44,610 nt of DNA from an uncultured Verrucomicrobiota bacterium (GCA_903848465.1 CAINGK010000156.1:1-44610); one strand, 5' to 3'; counted from the first letter of the stretch, positions 26,706-34,782 are shown. A program made the numbers and translations. The notes: generated by a model from the letters alone, not told the origin.

Positions 26706-27653
26706 TCAGTTCATCGCTGCGCAAAGAGCTTCGCGGAGGAGGTGTGCCTGCTCATGCGTCAGCCCTACGGGGGCTGCCACAGCAGCATGCACGATGCCAA
26801 CGGCAGTCTCACACGGGATCACGGTGAGGACATTCCCGGAAGCCAGCGGCTGATGAACGACCTTCGGCATTTCATCACACGCGGACATCGCGCTGGCACG
26901 AATCGCCGCGCCCCAGGCCATCATGGTGGAAAGCACCAAGCTGGCCTTGGCCTCTCCGCCCCAGAGCACCTCGCCATCATCACTCATCACCAGGACGTGC
27001 CCACCATCCTCGTGCAGCACCTGCCGGGCCCAACTGGCAAACGCCGCCAAGCGCAGGTCACGCGGCCCCTGCGGAACGTCAAAGACGGGTATCTGCGGCA
27101 CACCTGCTTCCCTTTTCGTAGCGGCCACATTGGCATCAACGTCCGTCACAGCATCGCGTTCCCTTGGCTCAAACTGAGCAGCTTTGGCCAACGGCAGATT
27201 TGTCTCTGGCTCCATCGGCGCGGCCTCGCTGCCGCGCGCCAGGATGCCCGCAGCACTCGCCCGCTGACGAATCGCGCGCAGCTTGTCGCGGATCCGGCTC
27301 AGTGGCAGCGCTGCGGCCGAGTGATGCAGCGGCTCTTCATGGCCGCTGATGTCACCTTCATCCTCATGTTCATGTTCATGTTCAATCTCTGCGGGCAACT
27401 CGGGCCGCACTGCCTCTGATTTTGCAAGGGGAGGCAAGGTCATTGCCGAGGGTTCAGGCACCGGTCTCACGGCAGGTTCCACCCAGTCCATGGCAAAGCC
27501 CCATGACTCGGGGTCCGTTCCCTGCATCGGCTCCGGCGTTGTATCCAGGTCCACCGCGCTGGGACTGTCCTTCGCGTATGTTTCCAGTGGCGCAATCTGT
27601 GCCACCAGCGCCTTCATCCGCTCGGCATCAATCCATGAGACTTGCATGGCCAT
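26706..27653 (-). CDS. ParA-associated protein with a C-terminal roadblock-like domain
   Basis: A protein of about 315 residues; the ATG at 27653 overlaps the end of parA by 26 bases, and the frame is open further inside parA. The N-terminal 190 residues are low-complexity and acidic, with a His/Glu run (EIEHEHEHEDEGD) near residue 90. The last 120 residues form a roadblock/LC7-like sandwich: RLAAFASWARQVLHEDGG, VLVMSDDGEVLWGG, NVLTVIPCETAVGIVHAAVA. It has no ParB-like DNA-binding domain. I infer a dimerising adaptor or cargo partner for the ATPase. Confidence 0.65.
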   Translation of the reverse strand: MAMQVSWIDAERMKALVAQIAPLETYAKDSPSAVDLDTTPEPMQGTDPESWGFAMDWVEPAVRPVPEPSAMTLPPLAKSEAVRPELPAEIEHEHEHEDEGDISGHEEPLHHSAAALPLSRIRDKLRAIRQRASAAGILARGSEAAPMEPETNLPLAKAAQFEPRERDAVTDVDANVAATKREAGVPQIPVFDVPQGPRDLRLAAFASWARQVLHEDGGHVLVMSDDGEVLWGGEAKASLVLSTMMAWGAAIRASAMSACDEMPKVVHQPLASGNVLTVIPCETAVGIVHAAVAAPVGLTHEQAHLLREALCAAMN

Positions 27654-28437
27654 GCTCCTTCTCACGTTGTTGGGCCAACCCGGTGCGCTGCTCCAGCTCG
27701 GCGGCGATCTGGTCAAAAATCAGGGCTTCCGGCGGCGGGTTGCGCTTCGTCAGCGCCACCGGCACGCCCAGAGCACTCGCTTCGAGAAACGAGGGCAGGC
27801 GCGGAATGCTCTGCTGAAACATCAGGTTTGCAGGCAGCATGTCGCGCAGTTCCCGCGCCACCTTGAGGCTCATCTCATTTTCCCGCATCACCATCGTCAG
27901 CAAAATCCCCGCCACGCGCACCCCTGCACCCTCCGCGCGAAAACGCGCCAGTGTCTCCAGCAGGTGCGGCACACTGCGGATCGCCAGCGGCTCCGCCTGC
28001 TGGGGCAGCACCACGAAATCACAGGCCTTCACCACGGCCTCGGTCGTACTGCTCAATCCGGCGGCAGTATCCATCAGTACCACATCCACTCCGCGCAGTT
28101 CGGCACCCCGCATCAGGTCGGCCAGCCGCGCCGGCACTTCATGCACCGACCAGCCTTGCCTGGCGCAGGTGTCATACTGCCCGGCGGGAATGATTTCCAG
28201 TTCTGGCAGCCGCGTGGACACCACCATCTTGTTCAAATCCCCACCTCGAACGAGAAACTCATGAAATCCCTCGCGCGCCTTGGTACTTTTCGCCAAGGAC
28301 AAGCCCACACCGCCCTGCGGGTCCGTGTCGATCAAAAGCACGCGCCAGCCGCGCCGCGCCAGTGAATAGGCGAGGTTGATGCACAACGTGGTTTTCCCCA
28401 CGCCTCCCTTCTGACTCGCTGTTGCAATCGCTATCAC
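27628..28437 (-). CDS. ParA/MinD-family partition ATPase
   Basis: A 269-residue ATPase with the deviant Walker A motif (ASQKGGVGKTTLCINLAYSL, residues 7-26), Walker A' LIDTDPQGG and Walker B VDVVLMDTAAG, standard for ParA. These ATPases move DNA or protein cargo along the nucleoid. There is no ParB gene nearby; the overlapping downstream gene codes for the roadblock-like protein instead. Upstream of the start lies a gene-free kilobase full of GGGTCA palindromes that could be its centromere-like site. It could instead be a McdA- or ParC-like positioner of a protein complex. Confidence 0.88.
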   Translation of the reverse strand: MIAIATASQKGGVGKTTLCINLAYSLARRGWRVLLIDTDPQGGVGLSLAKSTKAREGFHEFLVRGGDLNKMVVSTRLPELEIIPAGQYDTCARQGWSVHEVPARLADLMRGAELRGVDVVLMDTAAGLSSTTEAVVKACDFVVLPQQAEPLAIRSVPHLLETLARFRAEGAGVRVAGILLTMVMRENEMSLKVARELRDMLPANLMFQQSIPRLPSFLEASALGVPVALTKRNPPPEALIFDQIAAELEQRTGLAQQREKEHGHASLMD

Positions 28438-28556
28438 ACGCTGATGCTAGGGTGGGATTGCCGAATGGCAAGGAAGTTGCACGCCCGAGCCTTCAAGTTG
28501 GAGCATTTGCCATGCGCGCACCCGCTGGGCGAGGCGCATGCGGAAGAGATCGGGAC

Positions 28557-28600
28557 GATCCCACTCCTCCAGAGCGTGCTGCCCCCGGCGGAGTGGGATC
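28557..28600. repeat. Inverted repeat before parA
   Basis: Perfect 11-bp arms (GATCCCACTCC at 28557-28567, its complement at 28590-28600) with a 22-base loop. It lies about 120 bases upstream of the parA start and may be an operator or part of the adjoining repeat cluster. Confidence 0.6.
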
Positions 28601-28661
28601 ATCTTGATCCCTCTGGGTGTAGCGGCGGTGGGTTTCTATTCCCATTGGACAGGTATGGTAC

Positions 28662-28709
28662 AGGGTCATGGGGTCACAACCTATATATAGGTTGTGACCC
28701 CGTGACCCT
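28662..28709. repeat. GGGTCA palindrome 1
   Basis: Positions 28670-28701 are a perfect 32-bp palindrome with an ATATAT-type centre (CTATATATAG), and it extends to a 48-bp palindrome (28662-28709) with one mismatched pair. It contains four GGGTCA half-sites, two on each strand. Confidence 0.9.
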
Positions 28710-28713
28710 AATA

Positions 28714-28760
28714 GGGTCAGGGTCAAACTGGGGTCATTGACCCCGATTTGACCCTGACCC
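28714..28760. repeat. GGGTCA palindrome 2
   Basis: A 47-bp palindrome centred on 28737 with 23-bp arms that differ at one dinucleotide (CT against TC). Each arm holds three GGGTCA units: two abutting ones at the outside and one at the centre. It starts 4 bases after palindrome 1. Confidence 0.9.
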
Positions 28761-28878
28761 CAGACCATCCACGCGGAGATGACTTCCGCGAAAATGCCGC
28801 CTCATTTTCTCCATTGGAAGCAGGCAGACGCACAGGATGGCAAACAGCCATGCTTGCCGCCCCTCGGCGCAGAGCCAG

Positions 28879-28930
28879 GTTCAGGGTCACGCAGGGTCAA
28901 ACCAGGGTCATGACCCTGTGACCCTGAACC
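28879..28930. repeat. GGGTCA palindrome 3
   Basis: A third cluster with five GGGTCA half-sites. The centre CAGGGTCATGACCCTG (28903-28918) is a perfect palindrome and the outer arms (GGTTCAGGGTCAC and its complement) pair again, with an extra half-site in the left loop. It is 118 bases beyond palindrome 2, on the side away from parA. Confidence 0.85.
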
Positions 28931-28980
28931 CAACGGGGAACTGAACCCAGCGGGCCGGGATGGCGAAGCTCAAGCGCCTT

Positions 28981-29157
28981 CGCGAGCGCGACAGCGTCGT
29001 GGACTGCGGTGACACAGATGCACGGCGCAAGCCTGCATCGGCGGCACCGCTTTCGCGGGGTGCAGCGTGTTCTCCGGCCTTACCCTGCCCTCCAGCCTGC
29101 GAAAGCGGCGTCGCGCCTAGGCTTGCCGCACGCACTCCACGACGCTTCGCGCTCGCG
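28981..29157. repeat. Nested cruciform intergenic element
   Basis: Two concentric inverted repeats. Outer arms lie at 28982-29008 and 29131-29156 (GCGAGCGCGA, GCGTCGTGGA; one base gap and one mismatch), and inner arms at 29027-29056 and 29099-29126 (GCAAGCCT, CCGCTTTCGC ends). The whole 176 bp would fold as one long GC-rich hairpin. It codes for nothing convincing. It has the look of a dispersed intergenic element of the REP or MITE kind, possibly transcribed as structured RNA. Confidence 0.65.
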
Positions 29158-29419
29158 TCAGCGCTGGAGCTTTCTGCCGCGCTCCGCAATGCCCGCCAGG
29201 ACCGAAAAGCAGCACCCGCCGCATGCCCTTTTTACCCCCCCAGACCACTCTCCACGCACGCTGCCACACCAATAAGGCAATGACAACCCCACCAATTACG
29301 ACGCGCCTACGCCCATTTAAACATGCTTTAAACGCATGCCAGAGACCAGGAAAAACCACCCATCGTAATCTGTTCACGAGCCCCTGAAATCATGGCACAT
29401 CGCCCCAAGCAGCGCCGCA

Positions 29420-31630
29420 TCATTTCTCCGCGACCTCGGGGTTCAGCGGGGTGTAGTGCTCCATGTAGCCGATCATCATTTCGTCGAAGGTCTGCTGGCC
29501 CCAGCGCACGGTTTGGGTGGGATCGGGGTTGGCGGGATTGCCGGAGCTGTTGTCATAGACTGCGGTGATTTTCAACGTGCTGCCACGGGGGAGGAAACGC
29601 GGCATGGCGTAGTCGTAGCGGAGCTGCCAGTTGAAGTCATACTTGGGGAGGTCCAGCAGCGTCTCGGTCTTGCCGTCGGGCAGGGTGACTTCAAATTTGA
29701 AGGCCTTGCCACGCACGTGCATGTGGGCCATCCAGGCCATCACATTGACGTCAGTGGGCAGCTTGCGCTGGGCCACTTCGACGTGATTGGCCTCGCCAGG
29801 CGGTATGCTGAGGCGTACCTTGGGCAAGCCAGTGGTGTGGATGACATATTTCGGCGGTGTTTTGGCAAACAGCAGCCCGATGCGCATGGTGTCTTCGACC
29901 GCCTTGCCATTGGGCGTGTAATGAATCTGGAAGCTCAGCGTCGCACCGGCAGACAGTTTACGCGCGAAGCCCTCAGGATAGACCTGCTTCGAGTTACCCG
30001 GAACGTAGGCGGCCCAGTAGCCCTGTGCTCCCTCCTCTCCGCCAAGGCTCACCTTGCTGCCCTTTTCAAACACGCTGACAATGACATGATGCACCACCGC
30101 GCGCGCTGTGGGCAGGATCTCGTAGCCGCGCACCCAGCGGTCTTCTGGGAAGTCGGTAGTCACCGTCACATGCTGGTAGGGCATGGTGCCCTCGGCCTTG
30201 ACTGAAATCGTTTTGGCGGCGGCGAGAATCGCATCCGGTTTGCCGATGCTCCATTCACCCGAGAATACGCGCGGCTTGGGCGCATCCGCTACGTCGCCCT
30301 TGGCACGTGCCGAACCCAACCATGCGAGCAGATCGGTGCGATCTCGCTCCGACAAAGAACGGTCATTGCTCCAGGGCGAGTGAGTAAGTCCTTCCAGCGG
30401 CGCGGCGAACCAGGGCGGCATGGCGCCACGCTCCACCTGCTTGCGGATCATTCCAGCGTGCTCGATCACCGCTTCATACGAATCGAGCGCAAACGGCCCC
30501 ACTCCACCCTGGTGATGACACTCCACGCAGTTTGACTGCATGATGCGCGCGATGTCGCGATGGTAGGTCACCGGCGTGCTGGCAACGGCCTGTGGCGCTG
30601 GCAAATCGAGAGCGCATCCCGGCGCGCTGGTGGCAACCAACTCAGCCGGTTCACCCCGCAGCATGGCCGCCACGGCATCGCGTAGGTAGTGATGCTGCGG
30701 CTTCTCCTTCGTGTAGCCAAGGCCGTATTGATCATTCAGCGCGCCGCGATACACCAGCGTGCGTGCCGCATCGAGCAGAAACACCTCCGTGGTGGTCGTC
30801 GCTGCCAGTTGCTGCACAAGTTTGCCATCCGCATCACTCGCCACTGGAGATACCAGCTTGTGGTCTGCGATGAATTGGGCAACCTCCTCCGCTTTCTGCC
30901 CAGGCGGTGCGTTCACCAGCAGCATCCCCACCCCTTGCTCCCGCAGGTCCTTTTCCAGCCGGGCGGTTTCGGAAGCCAGCTTGCCACTGATGGGGCAGCT
31001 CGCGCTGAACAGCGCAATCACGAGGCCGTTTTTGCCAGCGGCGCGGCTCAGTTTGACGTCCTCGCCCTGGATAGTTTTCAAGGCCATATCCGCCACCATG
31101 CGTCCCACCCCATGCTCGCTCCCCTTCAGCAACTGCGGTGCCTCCTTGAAGGACGGATCTTCGGCGGCGGGCTTGATAGGGCTCTCCGCAGTGGTGCTGT
31201 CCCCATTGCGCAGACCTGCGAGCACCTTCGCGGCCTCGTCCAGAGTCACCGTGCCATCTTTATCCGTGTCGAGACGGCTGAACCATTTCTTGTTGGGCAG
31301 TTCTTCGGCGGTCAGCTTGCCATCGCCGTTTTTGTCCATGCGCTTGAACACACCGGCAGTAAGGACATCGCCAGCGCCGGTGGCCAGATTGCGCATCTTC
31401 TGCGTGGCTTCGAGTGCTTCCTCCCGCGTCAGTTTGCCATCCTTGTTCAAATCCAGCCGGGGCAGGTATCGCGCGCCGTTCATTTCATCGCCACTGATGA
31501 TGCCGTCGCTATTCTGGTCGAACGCTTTGAATTTTTCATCAAATTCGCTGAGTTGCGCCTGCGCGCGCAGACCAGCGACCGAGACCGCCAGCGCCGCGCT
31601 GCCGAGAAGGATGGAGAAGACCTTTTTCAT
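29420..31630 (-). CDS. EF-hand, thioredoxin-like, cytochrome c and copper-monooxygenase-like multidomain protein
   Basis: A 736-residue exported protein with a signal peptide (MKKVFSILLGSAALAVSVAG). Four EF-hand loops lie within residues 35-135 (DQNSDGIISGDE, DLNKDGKLTREE, DKNGDGKLTAEE, DTDKDGTVTLDE). A thioredoxin/peroxiredoxin-like domain follows (about 180-330, FSASCPISGKLASE). A single CVECHH haem site lies near residue 370. The last 300 residues resemble the type II copper ascorbate-dependent monooxygenase fold, with HHVIVSVF and HMHVRGKAFKFEV supplying His ligands. Such fused redox proteins occur in Planctomycetes and Verrucomicrobia; the substrate is unknown. The start at 31630 is chosen for the signal peptide. 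Confidence 0.85.
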   Translation of the reverse strand: MKKVFSILLGSAALAVSVAGLRAQAQLSEFDEKFKAFDQNSDGIISGDEMNGARYLPRLDLNKDGKLTREEALEATQKMRNLATGAGDVLTAGVFKRMDKNGDGKLTAEELPNKKWFSRLDTDKDGTVTLDEAAKVLAGLRNGDSTTAESPIKPAAEDPSFKEAPQLLKGSEHGVGRMVADMALKTIQGEDVKLSRAAGKNGLVIALFSASCPISGKLASETARLEKDLREQGVGMLLVNAPPGQKAEEVAQFIADHKLVSPVASDADGKLVQQLAATTTTEVFLLDAARTLVYRGALNDQYGLGYTKEKPQHHYLRDAVAAMLRGEPAELVATSAPGCALDLPAPQAVASTPVTYHRDIARIMQSNCVECHHQGGVGPFALDSYEAVIEHAGMIRKQVERGAMPPWFAAPLEGLTHSPWSNDRSLSERDRTDLLAWLGSARAKGDVADAPKPRVFSGEWSIGKPDAILAAAKTISVKAEGTMPYQHVTVTTDFPEDRWVRGYEILPTARAVVHHVIVSVFEKGSKVSLGGEEGAQGYWAAYVPGNSKQVYPEGFARKLSAGATLSFQIHYTPNGKAVEDTMRIGLLFAKTPPKYVIHTTGLPKVRLSIPPGEANHVEVAQRKLPTDVNVMAWMAHMHVRGKAFKFEVTLPDGKTETLLDLPKYDFNWQLRYDYAMPRFLPRGSTLKITAVYDNSSGNPANPDPTQTVRWGQQTFDEMMIGYMEHYTPLNPEVAEK

Positions 31631-31749
31631 GGGAAGATGCATGGGAACACGCTGTGTGACCTGAAGTTTCCTGCCGTATGACAGGATCATCCAGCAAAAT
31701 CACCGTTCTACGATTGACGCTGCCCGCCCGTTCCGTTTGAATCCGCCTG

Positions 31750-32865
31750 ATGAGCAACCGTATTCTCTCCCTCCTATCCGTCATGGCCCTCGCCAGCACC
31801 GCTGCTGCTGCCGAAGTGGCCTATGAATTCGTCCCGAACTTCATCACCCCTCCAACCGGCAAAGAAACCATCGGCGACGGCCATGGCGAAATCGCCGTGG
31901 ACTCCGCTGGCAACATCTACGTGAGCGTGCAGGACAAAGACCCCGCACTGGGCGGCCTGCAGGTGTATGGCAAAGACGGCAAGTTCATCAAAACCCTGCC
32001 CCTGCCCCCTTCCCTCCACGGCTTTGTGATCCGCAAGCTGGCCGATGGCGAGCACATCTACGCCGCCGTCCTTGGCGAGCAGAAGGTCCTCAAATGCAAG
32101 CTCGATGGCAGCATCGTGATGGAGATCCCCACCAGCGCTTTCCCCGCTGAACAGCGCGACTTTGTAGCAGTTTCCAAGAGCGACGATGCCGACCCGAAAA
32201 AGAAGACACCCATCGCATCGGGAGTGAAGATCGCTGATTCAAAAACAGAGCTGACCCTGAAACTCGCTGACGGCACCGAGAAGAAAATCGCCAAGGAAAA
32301 AGGCGTCTCCGCCGCTGGTGGTCTCAAGCTCACCAACTGCGACGTGGCTCCGAACGGCGACATCTACGTCGTCGATGGCTATGGCCGCAGCTTCATCTTT
32401 GTGTTCAGCGCCGACGGCAAGTTCAAGAGCGTGTTCGGCGGCCCCGACAAGCCCCTGGCACTGGCCAACGCCCACAAAATCTTCATCGACACCCGCTTTG
32501 AACCCGCCCGCGTCATGATCTGTGACCGCGGCCACAAGCGCATGCTGCACACCGACCTCGCAGGCAATTTGATCGGCGAAATCGCCACTGAAATGCGCAA
32601 CCCCAGCTCCGCCAGCTTCCATGGCGATCTGATGTGCGTGGCCGAAATCGCCGGCAACGTCAGCGTCTGGAACAAGGAGAACAAGCGCGTCGCCGATCTG
32701 GGCACCAGCCCGCAGCCGACCAATACCCCCGGCATTGCCCCCAAGGACTGGCAGCAGGGCATCGTGACCAGCCCGCATGGCATCACCTTCGACAATGACG
32801 GCAACATCCTCGAAACCGAGTGGAACAAGTGGGGCCGCGTGCTGCGCTGGAACGTGAAGAAATAA
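31750..32865 (+). CDS. Exported NHL-type beta-propeller protein
   Basis: A 371-residue protein with a signal peptide ending ALASTAAAA. Blade repeats such as GEIAVDSAGNIYVSVQD, NCDVAPNGDIYVVDGYG and GITFDNDGNILETEWNKWG are typical of NHL or SMP-30-like six-bladed propellers. A Lys-rich insertion with DDADPKKKTPIASG lies near residue 150. No catalytic site is evident. It overlaps the next gene start (TAATG), so the two are coupled. It is divergent from the multidomain redox gene. Confidence 0.82.
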   Translation: MSNRILSLLSVMALASTAAAAEVAYEFVPNFITPPTGKETIGDGHGEIAVDSAGNIYVSVQDKDPALGGLQVYGKDGKFIKTLPLPPSLHGFVIRKLADGEHIYAAVLGEQKVLKCKLDGSIVMEIPTSAFPAEQRDFVAVSKSDDADPKKKTPIASGVKIADSKTELTLKLADGTEKKIAKEKGVSAAGGLKLTNCDVAPNGDIYVVDGYGRSFIFVFSADGKFKSVFGGPDKPLALANAHKIFIDTRFEPARVMICDRGHKRMLHTDLAGNLIGEIATEMRNPSSASFHGDLMCVAEIAGNVSVWNKENKRVADLGTSPQPTNTPGIAPKDWQQGIVTSPHGITFDNDGNILETEWNKWGRVLRWNVKK

Positions 32866-32867
32866 TG

Positions 32868-33494
32868 ATGCGCCTAGCGCGATCCATCCTCATTCTCGCC
32901 GCAGGGGGAGCCGTTCTGGCCCCCCTGTGTGCTGTGGGGCATGGAGCGGAGTTTTTGAGTGCCAAGCTCACCCTCCTACCGGACGCCGAGGTGCTGCTGG
33001 AAGTCACGGCAGATTATGGCAGCAACCCGCTGATCATGGACGAAGCCGCCGCGCTCGACGCACTGGCTGATCCGGTGTGCCTACGAGAACACGACACGCT
33101 GAAGCCACTGTCCGCGCTCGGCCCCGCAAAGATCACACAGCATCAAAACTGGGCAGATTACGCGCCCGCCGCCTACCTGCCGTCCAGCACCGAAGGTGAG
33201 GCGCATGCGTTGATGACCTCTGCATGGCGGTGGCACAGCACCGAGCCGGAGATCGTGTTTGAAATGCCCAAGGGCAAACTCCATGACGTGCTGCTCTGGA
33301 CGCACGATGCCACGCATCCTGAAGCACCGCCGAAATGGATGCTGCTGCTGGCAGGTGATCGTTCCCGCCCGATTCCCATCCAGCAAACACCGTGGTGGCG
33401 GAGCTGGATGGCGGCCGCAGGAGCGGGCGGCCTGATTTTACTGAGCGCTTACTTCGTCTCGCGGAACTTCACATGGCGCCAGCGCACGCTGTAG
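32868..33494 (+). CDS. Exported membrane-anchored protein of unknown function
   Basis: A 208-residue product with an N-terminal signal (ARSILILAAGGAVLAPLCAV), a soluble beta-rich periplasmic part (HGAEFLSAKLTLLPDAEVLL) and a C-terminal membrane helix (WMAAAGAGGLILLSAYFV) ending in a short basic tail. Two adjacent ATG codons at 32865 and 32868 are possible starts; the first overlaps the stop of the propeller gene by one base. Its last 46 bases overlap the end of the DUF1080 gene on the other strand. Confidence 0.7.
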   Translation: MRLARSILILAAGGAVLAPLCAVGHGAEFLSAKLTLLPDAEVLLEVTADYGSNPLIMDEAAALDALADPVCLREHDTLKPLSALGPAKITQHQNWADYAPAAYLPSSTEGEAHALMTSAWRWHSTEPEIVFEMPKGKLHDVLLWTHDATHPEAPPKWMLLLAGDRSRPIPIQQTPWWRSWMAAAGAGGLILLSAYFVSRNFTWRQRTL

Positions 33495-34144
33495 GGTCCG
33501 GTGCCGGCCTTGATGCCATGCACCTGGAAACCGATGTAGCCTTCGGGATCACCGGGCTGGGAGAAATCAGCGGTGGGCACGCCATTGATGAAGCTTTGGT
33601 AATGGTCGCCCTTCACCACGATGCGGTAGAGGTTCCACTCGCCCTTTTTGAAGGCTGCTTTCGCCGCATCGGTGCGGATCGCGTCGGTGTTGGTCAGACC
33701 GCTCCACCAGACCCCACGACGCGCTTCATCGTAGAAATTCCCCGCCGTGCCATCGATGGCGATCTCGCACTGCGGCCCGTAGAGACGTCCGGCAGGCAGC
33801 TTGCCTTTGGCTCCCTCAGGCACTGGATCACCCTCTTTGGCGATGTGGCTGCGCACCTGCACACCGGAATTGAGCGCGTCATCCACATTCACCTCGAACT
33901 CGAGTTCGAAATCCTTGAACGGGCCGATGGCCAGAAAGCTGTTCGGACTGCCTTCGGTCGTGGTGCCGGTGAGCACCCCGTTTTCGACCTTGTAGGTGGC
34001 TTTGCCGCTGATGATTTGGCCGCCTTGGAGTGAACCATCCGCAAACCAGTTCTGCCAGCCTTCGCCTTTCGTTTCGGCATTCAGGTTGAGCAATGCGGCC
34101 CCCAGTAGGGCGACAGGAAGGGAGACAGAGAGGAATCGTTTCAT
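33449..34144 (-). CDS. DUF1080 (3-keto-disaccharide hydrolase family) secreted protein
   Basis: A 231-residue protein with a signal peptide (MKRFLSVSLPVALLGAALL). The mature domain is a concanavalin-like jelly roll of the DUF1080 family: GWQNWFADGSLQGG, FKDFELEFEVNVDDALNSGV, RLYGPQCEIAIDG, WNLYRIVVKGDHYQSFINGV and GYIGFQVHG. Some relatives cleave 3-keto-glycosides, so a role in periplasmic glycan breakdown is plausible. The start at 34144 is fixed by the signal; the frame is open 14 codons further upstream. Confidence 0.88.
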   Translation of the reverse strand: MKRFLSVSLPVALLGAALLNLNAETKGEGWQNWFADGSLQGGQIISGKATYKVENGVLTGTTTEGSPNSFLAIGPFKDFELEFEVNVDDALNSGVQVRSHIAKEGDPVPEGAKGKLPAGRLYGPQCEIAIDGTAGNFYDEARRGVWWSGLTNTDAIRTDAAKAAFKKGEWNLYRIVVKGDHYQSFINGVPTADFSQPGDPEGYIGFQVHGIKAGTGPYSVRWRHVKFRETK

Positions 34145-34202
34145 AAGGTTGGGCGGCTTTGAACGCAGTTCGTGGCCGGTTTCCATCGCAAACCACCAGA
34201 TG

Positions 34203-34320
34203 TTTAATAAACCTTAAATAAATTCAGGGTTTTTATGGGGTTAAAACCCCAAATAAATCGAAACCAACCTTGACCATTGGGTCAGGTTGGAATTAAAATG
34301 GGGTTATTACCCGGTTATTA
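34203..34320. promoter_or_regulatory. AT-rich control region with palindromes upstream of the RHH pair
   Basis: This 118-bp stretch is much more AT-rich than its surroundings. It contains GGGGTTAAAACCCC (34237-34250), a further GGGGTTA at 34301, and an inverted repeat at 34264-34290 whose arms pair as CCAACC/GGTTGG and TGACC/GGTCA with one bulged base. It is the expected place for the promoter and autoregulatory operator of the ribbon-helix-helix gene. Confidence 0.55.
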
Positions 34321-34324
34321 TTGG

Positions 34325-34576
34325 ATGGCCCGCCCCTCAAACACCTTCGACTCCTTGTCACTGACGATTGCGATCACCCCGCAGATCAAGCAGTACCTCG
34401 AAGACATGACCTTGAAGGGCACGTTTGGCAGCAGCCCCGCCGAGGCGGCGCGGATGCTGTTGAGCAATGGGATTGATGCCATGTTGAACACGGGAGCTTT
34501 GGACAGACGCAAATGGACTCTCAAGAACGGCGAACTCGTTCTTTTGACGCCGGATCAACCTTCCCTCTCATCATGA
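34325..34576 (+). CDS. Ribbon-helix-helix-like small DNA-binding protein
   Basis: An 83-residue protein. Residues 11-50 (LSLTIAITPQIKQYLEDMTL then SPAEAARMLLSNGIDAML) fit a CopG-type ribbon-helix-helix: a short strand, a helix and a second helix entered by S-P/A-E. The C-terminal 25 residues are a polar tail. The start could also be an upstream ATG at 34277 or 34298, but these lie in the palindromic control region. Its stop overlaps the start of the next gene by ATGA, so it acts as the first gene of a two-gene unit and is probably autoregulatory. Confidence 0.6.
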   Translation: MARPSNTFDSLSLTIAITPQIKQYLEDMTLKGTFGSSPAEAARMLLSNGIDAMLNTGALDRRKWTLKNGELVLLTPDQPSLSS

Positions 34577-34782
34577 CACTGCAACACGATCTTCAGGCTG
34601 ATTCCACCGTCTTCTCCGCCCTCGTCGAAGTCGAAATGACTGACCCAGACCGCAGCCGGAAAGGCAGTTGGAAATCCGAAGCCCGGCTCTCGATGCTCTC
34701 GCACGAGATCACCCGCTACATGCCCGAACTCGCCGCCCTCCTGGCCGAAGGCGGGAAGCAGAAGCTGCTGGCGGCTGCCTGA
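34573..34782 (+). CDS. Small protein coupled to the RHH gene
   Basis: A 69-residue acidic protein starting in the ATGA overlap with the preceding gene. It is helical (SEARLSMLSHEITRYMPELA) with no recognised family. The arrangement, RHH protein first and an unknown small partner second, is that of a toxin-antitoxin pair, but the partner lacks toxin motifs and could as well be a co-regulator. The gene ends 90 bases before folD. Confidence 0.5.
   Translation: MTLQHDLQADSTVFSALVEVEMTDPDRSRKGSWKSEARLSMLSHEITRYMPELAALLAEGGKQKLLAAA

Larger units (their letters stand above)
28438..29419. other. Gene-free kilobase between parA and the EF-hand protein
   Basis: No frame in this 982-bp stretch looks like a gene; the open frames over the palindromes read similar peptides on both strands simply because of the symmetry. 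The region contains the parA promoter side, an 11-bp inverted repeat, three GGGTCA palindromes and the nested cruciform. The last 250 bases (29160-29419) show no structure that I can see. Gene-free stretches this long are rare in this compact window. Confidence 0.8.

Noticed and set aside
27349..28365. A 338-codon plus-strand frame opposite parA and its partner
   Set aside because: Shadow of the Walker-motif gene on the other strand.
28444..28768. Open frames on both strands over the GGGTCA palindromes
   Set aside because: The two strands read similar peptides because the DNA is palindromic; no start site, codon pattern or family supports a gene.
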